Both the position numbers and the translations under genes were made by a program. Shown here one piece after another: positions 15,409-23,894 of a DNA stretch of 47,884 nt. Origin of the DNA: Bacteroidales bacterium (GTDB lineage: Bacteria > Bacteroidota > Bacteroidia > Bacteroidales > Muribaculaceae); assembly GCA_004557565.1 (NCBI GenBank), contig SFGS01000009.1:1-47884 (forward strand), written 5' to 3'. The notes beneath the pieces are model-generated. The model saw only the letters and a program-made list of their open reading frames with translations. It searched no databases and was not told where the DNA came from. Each line of letters opens with the position of its first letter. The stretch's first letter is position 1.

Positions 15409-16746
15409 CTATTCCTTTTTTTCAAGAATTAATTTAATAAATAAGTCAAGCCACTCAACAAGAGGTAACGGACAACTAAGCAATCCACAATTATATTGCA
15501 AATTCAACATTGAATAACGAATGCGTACACGTGGGTGATACTTTTCGTTATATACTACTATACTTCGTCCCTTGATATTGTCTTCTGCTTTCACCTCAAT
15601 TGGAATAATCAGTTCGTCTTTTTGTATAACGAATTCAATTTCAGCCTTTCCCTCTGAGGTCCAATAATATGGAATTTGATTATCGGTGACGGAAATCAGC
15701 GATTGTAATACTGCATTTTCTGCAAGAGCACCCTTAAACTCTGTGTAATTGGCAATTGAATCCAATATAACCGAGGCTGGCAATCGTGCAAGTCGACGCA
15801 GAAGTCCGCAATCACTTGCATACACCTTAAACGAATCCATTTGCTCATAAGCAGAAATAGGAAAACCTGGTTTGCTGATGTTGTAAACCACATGAATCAT
15901 ACCAGCCTCCACCAGCCACATCAAAGCGTCTTCATAATCCTTTGAGCGAGCCCCATGCTTCACCACTCGATAAATGAATTTTCTATTTTCCTTTGAAAGT
16001 TGCGCAGGTAAAGAATGCCACAAGGCTTGAATACGAGGAATGTCGCGTGCAGCAGCATAGCGTGAGAAATCTAATTCGTAGAGATCAAGAATACCTTGTA
16101 AAATATCCTCAATTTCTCCCACACCTCTACCGTCGAGTAAGGCGACCACAGATTCGGGCATTCCACCGCAAATTTGATATTGTCTGTATGCCGTCTTGAG
16201 TTTATTTAAGATAATTTCTGGAAGTTGCTTGATTTCGGAAATAGAATTGATGTAGTTATATGTATTTACATCAACTGCGCGAAGAAATTCACGAAAAGTG
16301 ATTGGATACATTCTCACCACTTTCACTTTCCCTACAGGAACAGACATTTGCTTTTGCCTGACCGCTACACCAAGCAACGAACCTGCTGCTATAATGTGAT
16401 ACTCAGGCGCATCTTCGCAGAAGTATTTTAAACTATTCAACGCATTCTCACATTCTTGAATTTCATCGAATATGATTAGAGTTTCACCTGCAATAATAGG
16501 TTCATCACAATAAAGTGCAAGTTCACTTATTATTCGTTCTGGCGATTTTGTGGTTTGAAAAATAGATATTAGTTCAGGTTGACGGTCAAAGTCGAATTTT
16601 ACACAGTATTTAAAACATTCCTTGCCGAATTTTTCCATTGCCCATGTTTTACCTATTTGGCGAGCACCTTTTAGCAGGATAGGCTTATGCAGAGCACTAT
16701 CTTTCCATGTTTTAAATACGCTTATTATATCTCTTTTTATTTCCAT
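15409..16746 (-). CDS. DUF4143-type AAA+ ATPase (third of three)
   Basis: This 445-residue protein has the same architecture as the ATPase at 4532-5872. Walker A is GARQIGKTWAMEKF (about residues 25-38), Walker B TLIIFDEIQEC, sensor-like IIAAGSLLGV, and a middle GARSKDYEDALMWLVEAGMI block that also occurs in the first ATPase as GARSRDYVGTVEWLKDAGIV. The C-terminal nuclease-fold-like part shows EIEFVIQKDELIIPIEVKAED. Function unknown. The gene stands alone between a small secreted protein gene and a 316-bp repeat-rich spacer with a 67-bp palindrome just upstream of its start. Confidence 0.85.
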   Translation of the reverse strand: MEIKRDIISVFKTWKDSALHKPILLKGARQIGKTWAMEKFGKECFKYCVKFDFDRQPELISIFQTTKSPERIISELALYCDEPIIAGETLIIFDEIQECENALNSLKYFCEDAPEYHIIAAGSLLGVAVRQKQMSVPVGKVKVVRMYPITFREFLRAVDVNTYNYINSISEIKQLPEIILNKLKTAYRQYQICGGMPESVVALLDGRGVGEIEDILQGILDLYELDFSRYAAARDIPRIQALWHSLPAQLSKENRKFIYRVVKHGARSKDYEDALMWLVEAGMIHVVYNISKPGFPISAYEQMDSFKVYASDCGLLRRLARLPASVILDSIANYTEFKGALAENAVLQSLISVTDNQIPYYWTSEGKAEIEFVIQKDELIIPIEVKAEDNIKGRSIVVYNEKYHPRVRIRYSMLNLQYNCGLLSCPLPLVEWLDLFIKLILEKKE

Positions 16747-16812
16747 TATACCATTGTTTATGTTTATAATTTCCGATGCAAATATAATTAAATAAAAGCG
16801 ATGAAAAAAGAG

Positions 16813-16879
16813 TTTTTACACAAATAAGTTCCGAAAAGTGTAGTGACAGCACACTTTTCGGAAGTTGTTTGTGTAAAAA
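16813..16879. repeat. 67-bp imperfect palindrome upstream of a DUF4143 ATPase
   Basis: Arms 16813-16841 and 16851-16879 are 29 nt each with three mismatches and a 9-nt loop. The innermost 14 bp (TTCCGAAAAGTGT and its complement) are perfect. It begins 67 bp upstream of the minus-strand ATPase start. It shares ACACTTTTC with the 33-bp-period array at 8318-8429. Confidence 0.8.
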
Positions 16880-16963
16880 TGGTGATTTTTACGAAATTTT
16901 GGGTAGAAGGGTGGCTGACGATTCTTTCTTATTTTTCACCGTCTTTTTGATATACAAACCATT

Positions 16964-17030
16964 AGAACCGTCCCTTTGGTTGGTGTTAGATAGATAATGG
17001 TTGGTGCGACCGAAAGAACCGTCCCTTTGG
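16964..17030. repeat. Two further copies of the 16-mer AGAACCGTCCCTTTGG
   Basis: Exact copies at 16964-16979 and 17015-17030, 51 bp apart, in the same orientation as 71-86. Confidence 0.75.
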
Positions 17031-17033
17031 CAA

Positions 17034-17057
17034 CTCGTTGACCTGTTAACTCGTTGA
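17034..17057 (-). repeat. 8-bp-period array (GTCAACNN family) after dciA
   Basis: Octads CTCGTTGA, CCTGTTAA, CTCGTTGA run up to a few bases before the dciA stop codon complement (TTA at 17063). Read on the minus strand, in the sense of dciA, they are TCAACGAG-type units of the family also seen near 39.2, 42.2 and 47.6 kb. Confidence 0.65.
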
Positions 17058-17062
17058 CTTTA

Positions 17063-17353
17063 TTAGCGGAAGATGATTTCTTTGATTACTTCGTGGCCGA
17101 GGGATTCGTTGATGCGGGCGATGAGGGTGGAGCGGGTGAGCATGAGTTGGTTGCGCAGGGGGGCGCTGCTGATGGTGAATGTGAGCACACCGTCTTTCAC
17201 CGAGCGGTCGGTGGTGTAGCGGTTCACGCCCTGCCCCACGAGGGTGGGCCACATAGCCAAAGCGCGCTGTTCGTCGAGGCGGACATCCAGTCGCTCCTGG
17301 CGCAGCACTTGGTTGATAATATCTCCAACTGATTGGGCACTTGTGCGTTTCAT
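17063..17353 (-). CDS. dciA: DciA-like helicase-loading protein (DUF721)
   Basis: This 96-residue protein has the DUF721 pattern: an N-terminal helix (VGDIINQVLRQERLD), a central WPTLVGQGVNRYTTDRSVKDGVLTF block and LRNQLMLTRSTLIARINES. DciA is the ancestral loader or partner of replicative helicase DnaB in bacteria that lack DnaC or DnaI, which includes Bacteroidota. It lies 12 bp downstream of recF, so the two are probably cotranscribed. The gene ends beside an 8-bp-period repeat array. Confidence 0.8.
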   Translation of the reverse strand: MKRTSAQSVGDIINQVLRQERLDVRLDEQRALAMWPTLVGQGVNRYTTDRSVKDGVLTFTISSAPLRNQLMLTRSTLIARINESLGHEVIKEIIFR

Positions 17354-17365
17354 AAGCGTGTGGTG

Positions 17366-18478
17366 TTATTGATTCGAACGGTTGATAAGTGAGCAAACGC
17401 CATTCTCCACGCCGAACATGGCAAAATCGCCACTCACGCGACGCACGATTTCGTCGAGGTGCGTGCGGTTGGTGTCGGTGATGAAAATCTGACCGAACCG
17501 TTCGTCCGACACCACTTCGATGATGCTCTCCACGCGCGAAGCGTCGAGTTTGTCGAAAATGTCGTCGAGCAGCAGAATCGGGGTCAATGCCGTATGCTCT
17601 TTCAGAAACTCAAACTGTGCCAATCGCAGTGCTATGGTGTAGGTTTTGCACTGGCCTTGTGAGCCGGTTTTGCGCATCGAGTGTTCGCCCAAAAGCAGTT
17701 CAATGTCGTCGCGGTGCACACCTCTTGTGGTGTAGCCTATAATGAAGTCGCGCTCGCGTGTGGCATTGAGGTGTTCGAGCATACTCCCCTCGTTGAGGTG
17801 GCTTTTGTAGAGCATTCTCACACATTCTCCATCGCCGGCAATGGCATTGTAGTAGCGCATGAAAATTGGTTCAAACGCTTCAATCCACCGCTTTCGTGCC
17901 GCATGAATGTAGGTGGCGGTGGTTGCCATTTGATGCTCCACGGTTTCGTAGAGCAGCGGGTCGCGAAATTCCTTTTTGATGATGGCATTTCGCTGCTCCA
18001 CAGCCTTGGTGTAGGCAATCACGGCAGCCAGATATTCCTTGTCGCCCTGCGAGATAATCATATCCATGAGTTTCCTTCGCTCCTCGCCTGCGCCTCTGAT
18101 AAGGTCCCAGTCGGCAGGCGACACCATCACCAGCGGCAGCAGCCCTATGTGTTGGCTCAGTCGCTTGTACTCCTTGCCGCCACGGCGCACCGTTTTCCGC
18201 TTTCCACGCTGCATACCCATCGACACATCTTCGTCGGCATCGTGGCGCGTGTATTTGCCTTGAAGCATCATGAAGTCGGCACCGTGGGTAATCACGCTCG
18301 CATCGGTTTGCCCTGTTGAACTTTTGCAGAAACTTAGGTAATAGATGGCGTCGAGAATGTTGGTTTTTCCCATGCCATTGTTGCCAATCAGGCAGTTCAC
18401 CTTAGGCGAGAACGTAAGTGTGGCTTCGCCGATGTTCTTATAATTGAGTATGGAAATGCTGTTGAGTTTCATTGCCAC
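17366..18478 (-). CDS. recF: DNA replication and repair protein RecF
   Basis: RecF is an SMC-like ATPase that helps load RecA on gapped DNA at stalled forks. The 370-residue protein has Walker A GNNGMGKTN (about residues 32-40), the ABC-type signature region GSQGQCKTYTIALRLAQF and Walker B PILLLDDIFDKLD, all in the expected order, and the length is normal. The true start may be a few codons in (MKLNSISILNYKNIGEA), since the ORF begins MAMKLNS. The downstream partner is dciA. In many bacteria recF sits by dnaA and dnaN; here neither is present, but a candidate origin lies 5 kb away. Confidence 0.95.
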   Translation of the reverse strand: MAMKLNSISILNYKNIGEATLTFSPKVNCLIGNNGMGKTNILDAIYYLSFCKSSTGQTDASVITHGADFMMLQGKYTRHDADEDVSMGMQRGKRKTVRRGGKEYKRLSQHIGLLPLVMVSPADWDLIRGAGEERRKLMDMIISQGDKEYLAAVIAYTKAVEQRNAIIKKEFRDPLLYETVEHQMATTATYIHAARKRWIEAFEPIFMRYYNAIAGDGECVRMLYKSHLNEGSMLEHLNATRERDFIIGYTTRGVHRDDIELLLGEHSMRKTGSQGQCKTYTIALRLAQFEFLKEHTALTPILLLDDIFDKLDASRVESIIEVVSDERFGQIFITDTNRTHLDEIVRRVSGDFAMFGVENGVCSLINRSNQ

Positions 18479-18650
18479 AAATATACTGAAAATAGTTGAA
18501 AGATATTACATTTTCCGTGCCCAATCCATGTGTGTTCCTTTTTTCTGTATTATTTATCAAAAGGGCGAATATTGCCGAAATGGGGCTGATACGCCCGATT
18601 TTTATCATCTATTTTTTGTAACTTAGCACCATTAATTATTGACCGACGAC

Positions 18651-19469
18651 ATGAAAAAGAATATATTTTCCATGATATGCGCTGTGGGCGTGTGCTGCTC
18701 TATGCTCACGGGGTGCGACCTGATCGACTACCACCCCTACGACACAAAAATTAGCGGCGCACACCACATCAACAGTAAAAACATCAGCCTGATAGAAGAG
18801 CGGTGCGCCAATCGCGACGAGGTGACATTTGCCGTAATCAGCGACACGCAACGCTGGTACGACGAGATGAAGGTGGCGGTCAACAGCATCAACGCGCGCA
18901 CCGACATCGACTTTGTGGTGCACTGTGGCGACATGAGTGACTTTGGTGCCACCAAGGAGTTTGTGCTTCAGCGCGACATTATGCAGAGGCTCAACGTGCC
19001 TTATGTGGTGGTAATTGGCAACCACGACTGCTTGGGAACCGGTGCCGATGCGTATCGCTACATTTTCGGCGACATGAATTTCAGTTTCAACGCTGGCAAC
19101 ACGCATTTCGTGTGCCTCAATACCAACGCTCTGGAATACGACTATTCCGTGCCTATTCCCGATTTTGAGTTTATTCGCGCCGACAGGGAAAACATTCCAG
19201 CCAGCGTTACCCACACCGTGGCAGTGATGCACGCCATGCCATACTCCGAACAGTTTAACAACAATGTGGCAGAAATCTTCGAGCAGGAAGTGATGAAATA
19301 TCCCACGCTACGATTCTGCCTGTGCGGACACGACCACAGCAGCAAGGTGCTCGACCTCTTTGGCGACGGCGTGAGTTATTACGAGTGTGGCGCAGCCAAG
19401 CGTAGGGAATATTTGGTATTTACATTAAAAAAAGACGGAGGACATAGTTATGAAGTGGTTAGATATTAA
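18651..19469 (+). CDS. Lipoprotein metallophosphoesterase
   Basis: This 272-residue calcineurin-like phosphoesterase is exported as a lipoprotein: the N-terminus MKKNIFSMIC is followed by the lipobox LTGC with Cys at 22. Metal-site motifs appear in order: SDTQ (where most relatives have DxH), HCGDMSD, IGNHD, a conserved His in AVMHAMP, and CGHDHS. Such proteins hydrolyse phosphomono- or diesters in the periplasm or at the surface; substrate unknown. The start at 18651 was preferred over an ATG four codons upstream because it begins the signal peptide. It overlaps the next gene by 20 bp, so they form an operon. Confidence 0.85.
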   Translation: MKKNIFSMICAVGVCCSMLTGCDLIDYHPYDTKISGAHHINSKNISLIEERCANRDEVTFAVISDTQRWYDEMKVAVNSINARTDIDFVVHCGDMSDFGATKEFVLQRDIMQRLNVPYVVVIGNHDCLGTGADAYRYIFGDMNFSFNAGNTHFVCLNTNALEYDYSVPIPDFEFIRADRENIPASVTHTVAVMHAMPYSEQFNNNVAEIFEQEVMKYPTLRFCLCGHDHSSKVLDLFGDGVSYYECGAAKRREYLVFTLKKDGGHSYEVVRY

Positions 19470-20154
19470 GAAGTTATCCTTGCGCGTGGTGCTTGCTACC
19501 GTGCTGTGCGCTGGTGCGCTGCCACTGCAAGCCCAGACACTCGCCCCCACCGATACCGTATCTGCCGACAGCACCGACAGTGTGCAAAGCCCCACACGTT
19601 ATGAGCGGCGCATCGACAGGTATGTGCTGCGCTGGAGCAAACTTATCCCAAGCCACTCCACCCTGCAATACGCTGGCAGCATAGGTCTGATAAGCGCCGG
19701 CATCGGCTGGCATTATGGAAAAAATGCGCATTGGGAAACGGATTTGCTGGTGGGCTTCTTGCCCAAATACCACAGTCGTTCGGCACACGCCACATTCACC
19801 GTGAAGGAGCGTTACATACCTTGGCGCTGCCATGTGCACCCGCAGTGGACCATCGAGCCGCTCACCGCCGGTGCTTTCTTTAACACCATTTCGGGCGAGG
19901 ACTTTTGGCGACATCAGCCATCGCGTTATCCGAAGAAGTATTACGGAATGCCCACCAAACTGCGTTCCAACATATTCTTCGGGCAGCGATTGCGTTACAA
20001 CATTCCGAACAGCAAGCGCATCATGCACCAAGCCATTTCGCTCTATTACGAAATCTCTACCTGCGACATCTACCTTATCTCAAAAATTACCAACAAAAGT
20101 TACCCTTGGAGCAAAACCCTTTCCCTCGCCATCGGCATCAAATGGGATATGTAG
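19450..20154 (+). CDS. Exported envelope protein, probably a small outer-membrane barrel
   Basis: This 234-residue protein has a signal peptide ending PLQAQT (about residue 29), a Ser/Thr-rich linker, then alternating patterns with aromatic residues and glycines (AGSIGLISAGIGWHYGKNAHWETDLLVGFL) and a C-terminus TLSLAIGIKWDM typical of a final beta strand. No family is recognised with certainty. Overlap with the lipoprotein phosphoesterase gene suggests joint expression and perhaps joint function. It is followed within 8 bp by a 7-bp-period array. Confidence 0.7.
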   Translation: MKWLDIKKLSLRVVLATVLCAGALPLQAQTLAPTDTVSADSTDSVQSPTRYERRIDRYVLRWSKLIPSHSTLQYAGSIGLISAGIGWHYGKNAHWETDLLVGFLPKYHSRSAHATFTVKERYIPWRCHVHPQWTIEPLTAGAFFNTISGEDFWRHQPSRYPKKYYGMPTKLRSNIFFGQRLRYNIPNSKRIMHQAISLYYEISTCDIYLISKITNKSYPWSKTLSLAIGIKWDM

Positions 20155-20161
20155 GATTTTT

Positions 20162-20255
20162 TTAGAAATTAGATGTTAGAAATTAGAAGTTAGATGTTAG
20201 AAATTAGATTTTTTTATAGCCTCTAAACTCCAAATTCTAATTTCTAACCTCTAAT
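20162..20255 (+). repeat. 7-bp-period TTAGANN array with inverted partner
   Basis: Seven consecutive TTAGANN heptads fill 20162-20210, then a T-run, then about five NNTCTAA heptads in the opposite sense (20221-20255). The two halves can fold into a long imperfect hairpin just after the stop codon of the upstream gene. Confidence 0.9.
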
Positions 20256-20358
20256 TTCTTCTTGTGGCAAATAGTAAGGGAAATGGGGTGGAAAATGGAT
20301 TTTTTTTAGGATTTATTTGGATAGTAGTGGCGTTTTATACAAAAAACATCAATAAATC

Positions 20359-20390
20359 TTTGAAATTATAAATTAATTAGTTTACTTTTG
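20359..20390 (+). promoter_or_regulatory. Bacteroidota-type promoter
   Basis: TTTG (20359-20362), a 20-bp spacer and TACTTTTG (20383-20390) fit the primary-sigma consensus exactly. It should drive the 20528 gene with a leader of about 130 nt. Confidence 0.7.
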
Positions 20391-20527
20391 CAAAAAGAAG
20401 TGGTGTTGATAGCTACGATATTGTGCCGTTTGTGCTAAATAGCCTCGCTATATGCTTCTTTTTTACCGTTATCGAACTTGTATAAAATAAAATATAACAC
20501 TATAAATAACATATAACACTTACGAAT

Positions 20528-23500
20528 ATGCTAAAAAGACGACTTTTCTTACTTTTGGCTGTGCTGTTGCCTTTGTTGGGCTTTGCACAAGCTAAGAGTG
20601 TGCCGTACTTCTCTCAGATTGGTGGTACGGGCAAACTTGATGCCGATTGGACAGTGTATAACGTCAATGGCGATGAAAAAACTTGGATCAACGACGCCTC
20701 GTCAAGTAATTATAGCAGTATTACTGCCGTGAAGGTGACCGCCGGGGCAAAATACCTTTACAACACTAATGCCGATGCCAACGACTGGCTGGTGTCGCCT
20801 GCCATTCATCTTGAGGCAGACAAGGAATACAAGGTTTCATTTTATGTAAAAACCTCTGGTTCTTACAAAGAGAGTCTGCGACTGGCTGTGGCAAACGCCA
20901 ACAGTGCTGAAGATATGGCTACCAAGAGCGAAACACTTCTTGATTTCCCTGAACTGACAGAAAAGACTTTCGTTAAGAAAAGCGTAGTGTATGTGGCCAG
21001 AGAATCAGGCGACTACTATTTTGGCTTGTATGAATACAGTAAGAAAGACTTATATAATGTGTTCGTAACGGCTTTCTCTGTGGCAGAGAACATTACCACT
21101 CCAGCCCCTGTTACTGGCCTTACCGCCACTGAAGGTGCCGACGAGGCAATCACCGTGGATTTGAACTGGACTTTGCCAACCAAGGACGAAGACGGCAAAG
21201 ACCTCACCACCCCACTCACAGGCGTGGAAGTGTATCGCGATGGCACTTTGGTGAAGACCCTCGAAGGAACAGCCACAGCATGGCAAGACACCGAGGCTCA
21301 AGGCTTGGCTGCCGGTTTCCATACCTACGATGTGAAAGCGCTGCTTGGTGCAGCCAAGAGTGTTGCTACCAGCGTGACCACCAAATATGTGGGTCCGATT
21401 GCTCCACAGGCTCTGCCTTACACCGCCGACCTTTCAAGTGCTGAAAATGTTGATGCTCTCTTCACCCAATATCACGGTCCAAAGAGCACACAGACAGCAG
21501 TTTGGAACTTCAAAGCATCACCATACATTGGCAACAGTTTGAACCTCTCCACCACCAAAAACCTTGTGGAAGACGAGTATTTGGTAACTCCACCACTCAC
21601 CGTGGAAGAAGCTGGTGCCTATAAGGTGACTTTAGATTTTCAAGTGGGCTACTATGGTGGCGAAAAACTTGAATTAGTGTTGGGTAAGGGCAAAACTGCC
21701 GAAGAACTGAACATCCCTGTGCAGACCATCACCTCATTCAAGAGTTCAAGAAGCAAATATGAGATTTATGTGCAGATTCCTGAAGGTGGCAAGTATTACC
21801 TCGGTTTGCACGCTTGCAGCGAGAATGTTCCTACCAACGGCTGCTCTTACAAACTCTATGGCTTGAACGTGGAAAAAACCGCTATCGTTCCCGAACAAAT
21901 CACCGACCTTGCTGCCGTTCCATTCGCCGACATGACCAACAATGTGACCCTCACTTGGACCAACCCAACCAAGACCAACATCGGCACCGACCTCGCCGCT
22001 CTCACAAAAGTGGAATTGAAGCGCAATGGCGAAGTGGTGAAGACTTTTGTATCTCCAGCAGTGGGTGACTCAATGAACTACGTTGACAATGTGCCTTCTT
22101 CAGGCTTCTACGAATATCAAGCGCTTGCTTACAGCGAAGGTGGCGTGGCAGTGGGCACTCCTACTACCGTGAGAACCGCATGGGTAGGCGACAACACCCA
22201 AACTCTGCCATACGAATTTAAGTTCAACAACCCTGACCAATGGGCATTCTACAGCGTGGTTGACGCTAACAAGGACGGCCACAGTTGGACTTACAGCAAT
22301 GGCACAAGCTACAGCAGCGGCTGCGCTGTAAACGACCACTCAAAGATGACCGAATACAGTTCATGCAACGACTATTTGATTACCCCTCCATTCGATATCA
22401 AGCCCGGTTACTACCGCTTCATCTACAGTTACAACGGCAAGGGCGCATCGTTTAAGGTGGGCACAGTGAAGAGTGCGAGCGATCCAGCAGCCAGCTTCAA
22501 GCAGTTCCGCGATGTGGACTACATCAAGGACTATGGCTACACAGCCGACACTTGCATCGTGAAGATTGAAGAAAGCGGAAAGATGTACTTCGCATTCCAG
22601 GACTACAGCATCGCTTCTTCATCAGGCACCAACAAACTCTATCTCAAAGACATTAAGATTGAATACACTCCAGTGGTGCCAGAAGTGGCAGAAGGATTGA
22701 CCGGCACAGCCGCTTCCGACCAGTCGCTCAGCGCAACCCTCACTTGGGTGAACCCAACCAAGACCAATATCGAAGGTATAGCACTCGAAACCATCACCAA
22801 GGCTGTGATTTTGCGCAACGGTGAGAATGTGGGCGAGGTGACCGAAGGTTTGAAACCTGGTTTAATTTCAACTTGGACCGACAACACCATCAAGACTCCT
22901 GGTCAATACACCTACAGCGTGGAAATCTACAACGCAAACGGTAAGAGCGAACACGCAGCACCAAGCGTGCTTATCGACTGGGTGGGCGGAGGTCTTCCAT
23001 TGCCTTACAGCGTGAACGTGAACGACGGCAGCGACAGTTGGAGAAGTTGGACTATCGTGAACGCTAACAACGACTATCGCACCATTGCCGGTGAACAATA
23101 TGCTACCACTTGGGAAGTGTCGAGCAACTCTATCTATTACAACTCTGGCAAGGTGCAGGGCGACGACTGGGCAATGTCGCCACGCCTCCAATTCGAAAAC
23201 GGCTCACACCTGACCGTGACCATCGAATCATACGCATCACAAGCCGACAACGATGTGACTTGGGATTTGGCAGTGGCTCAAGCACTCGACCACACCAAAA
23301 TGGCAACTGTGAAGACTATCACCACAGCAGCCACAGCATCATCAAGTTCAAAGGCACAAACCGATGTGATTCAATTCAATGTCACCGACGAATCACTGCC
23401 AACTCTCGTAGAGGGTGAAGGCGGCACCGACCCTGTGGTGAATGTGCTTCCTGGCGTGAATGTGATTGGTTTCCATGCCAACGCTATTGGCGAAATCCAC

Positions 23501-23758
23501 GTGAAGTCGATTTCGATTGAGAAGATGACCTCTACCGGCGTAATCGACGTGACCGACGCTAAGAAGATGATGAACATTGCAGGTGGCGTGCTCAGCATCG
23601 ACGGTGCAAGCGAAATCGCCGTTTACGATATTCTTGGCCGCAAGGTGGCTGAAAGCCGTGGCGGTGAATCTATCGACCTCAATGGTAAATCAGCAGGTGT
23701 GTATGTGGTGAATGCCGTGGTAAACGGTTCACGCATTTCTGCAAAGATTTCAAAATAA
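20528..23758 (+). CDS. Giant T9SS-secreted adhesin-like protein, choice-of-anchor J/Fn3
   Basis: This 1076-residue protein starts with a signal peptide (MLKRRLFLLLAVLLPLLGFAQA). It then alternates about four choice-of-anchor J/cleaved-adhesin-like beta domains (recognisable by DWLVSPAI, DEYLVTPPL, DYLITPPFD and DDWAMSPRL) with fibronectin type III-like units (LTATEGADEAITVDLNWTLP, VTLTWTNPTKTNIG, ATLTWVNPTKTNI). The last ~70 residues (VLSIDGASEIAVYDILGRKV to SRISAKISK) are a T9SS type A sorting tail, so the protein is exported through the type IX system and probably surface-attached or released. Ligand unknown. It is paralogous to the next gene. Confidence 0.88.
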   Translation: MLKRRLFLLLAVLLPLLGFAQAKSVPYFSQIGGTGKLDADWTVYNVNGDEKTWINDASSSNYSSITAVKVTAGAKYLYNTNADANDWLVSPAIHLEADKEYKVSFYVKTSGSYKESLRLAVANANSAEDMATKSETLLDFPELTEKTFVKKSVVYVARESGDYYFGLYEYSKKDLYNVFVTAFSVAENITTPAPVTGLTATEGADEAITVDLNWTLPTKDEDGKDLTTPLTGVEVYRDGTLVKTLEGTATAWQDTEAQGLAAGFHTYDVKALLGAAKSVATSVTTKYVGPIAPQALPYTADLSSAENVDALFTQYHGPKSTQTAVWNFKASPYIGNSLNLSTTKNLVEDEYLVTPPLTVEEAGAYKVTLDFQVGYYGGEKLELVLGKGKTAEELNIPVQTITSFKSSRSKYEIYVQIPEGGKYYLGLHACSENVPTNGCSYKLYGLNVEKTAIVPEQITDLAAVPFADMTNNVTLTWTNPTKTNIGTDLAALTKVELKRNGEVVKTFVSPAVGDSMNYVDNVPSSGFYEYQALAYSEGGVAVGTPTTVRTAWVGDNTQTLPYEFKFNNPDQWAFYSVVDANKDGHSWTYSNGTSYSSGCAVNDHSKMTEYSSCNDYLITPPFDIKPGYYRFIYSYNGKGASFKVGTVKSASDPAASFKQFRDVDYIKDYGYTADTCIVKIEESGKMYFAFQDYSIASSSGTNKLYLKDIKIEYTPVVPEVAEGLTGTAASDQSLSATLTWVNPTKTNIEGIALETITKAVILRNGENVGEVTEGLKPGLISTWTDNTIKTPGQYTYSVEIYNANGKSEHAAPSVLIDWVGGGLPLPYSVNVNDGSDSWRSWTIVNANNDYRTIAGEQYATTWEVSSNSIYYNSGKVQGDDWAMSPRLQFENGSHLTVTIESYASQADNDVTWDLAVAQALDHTKMATVKTITTAATASSSSKAQTDVIQFNVTDESLPTLVEGEGGTDPVVNVLPGVNVIGFHANAIGEIHVKSISIEKMTSTGVIDVTDAKKMMNIAGGVLSIDGASEIAVYDILGRKVAESRGGESIDLNGKSAGVYVVNAVVNGSRISAKISK

Positions 23759-23806
23759 ATCTTCGCAATGAAGTGATACACAGAGACTAAATAAAATCTC
23801 CGAAAC

Positions 23807-23845
23807 AGCGTCCTCTTCTGGCAAAACAGGAGGGACGCTATTTCG
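23807..23845 (+). terminator. Rho-independent terminator after the first T9SS gene
   Basis: AGCGTCC (23807-23813) pairs with GGACGCT (23833-23839), followed by ATTTCGTTTTTT. Confidence 0.75.
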
Positions 23846-23894
23846 TTTTTTATCCCCATCTATTTTTAGATTACTATTCCAACTAATTAACGAT

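Larger units (their letters stand above)
16747..17062. other. 316-bp intergenic region rich in repeats
   Basis: No gene was found. It contains the 16813-16879 palindrome, two copies of AGAACCGTCCCTTTGG and the 8-bp-period array that ends at the dciA stop codon (17034-17057). Confidence 0.7.
20155..20527. other. Intergenic region: heptad arrays, then a promoter
   Basis: The left part is the inverted pair of 7-bp-period arrays (20162-20255), which doubles as a terminator-like structure. The right part carries a promoter (20359-20390) and a ~130-nt 5' leader for the large T9SS protein gene. No gene was found. Confidence 0.7.
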
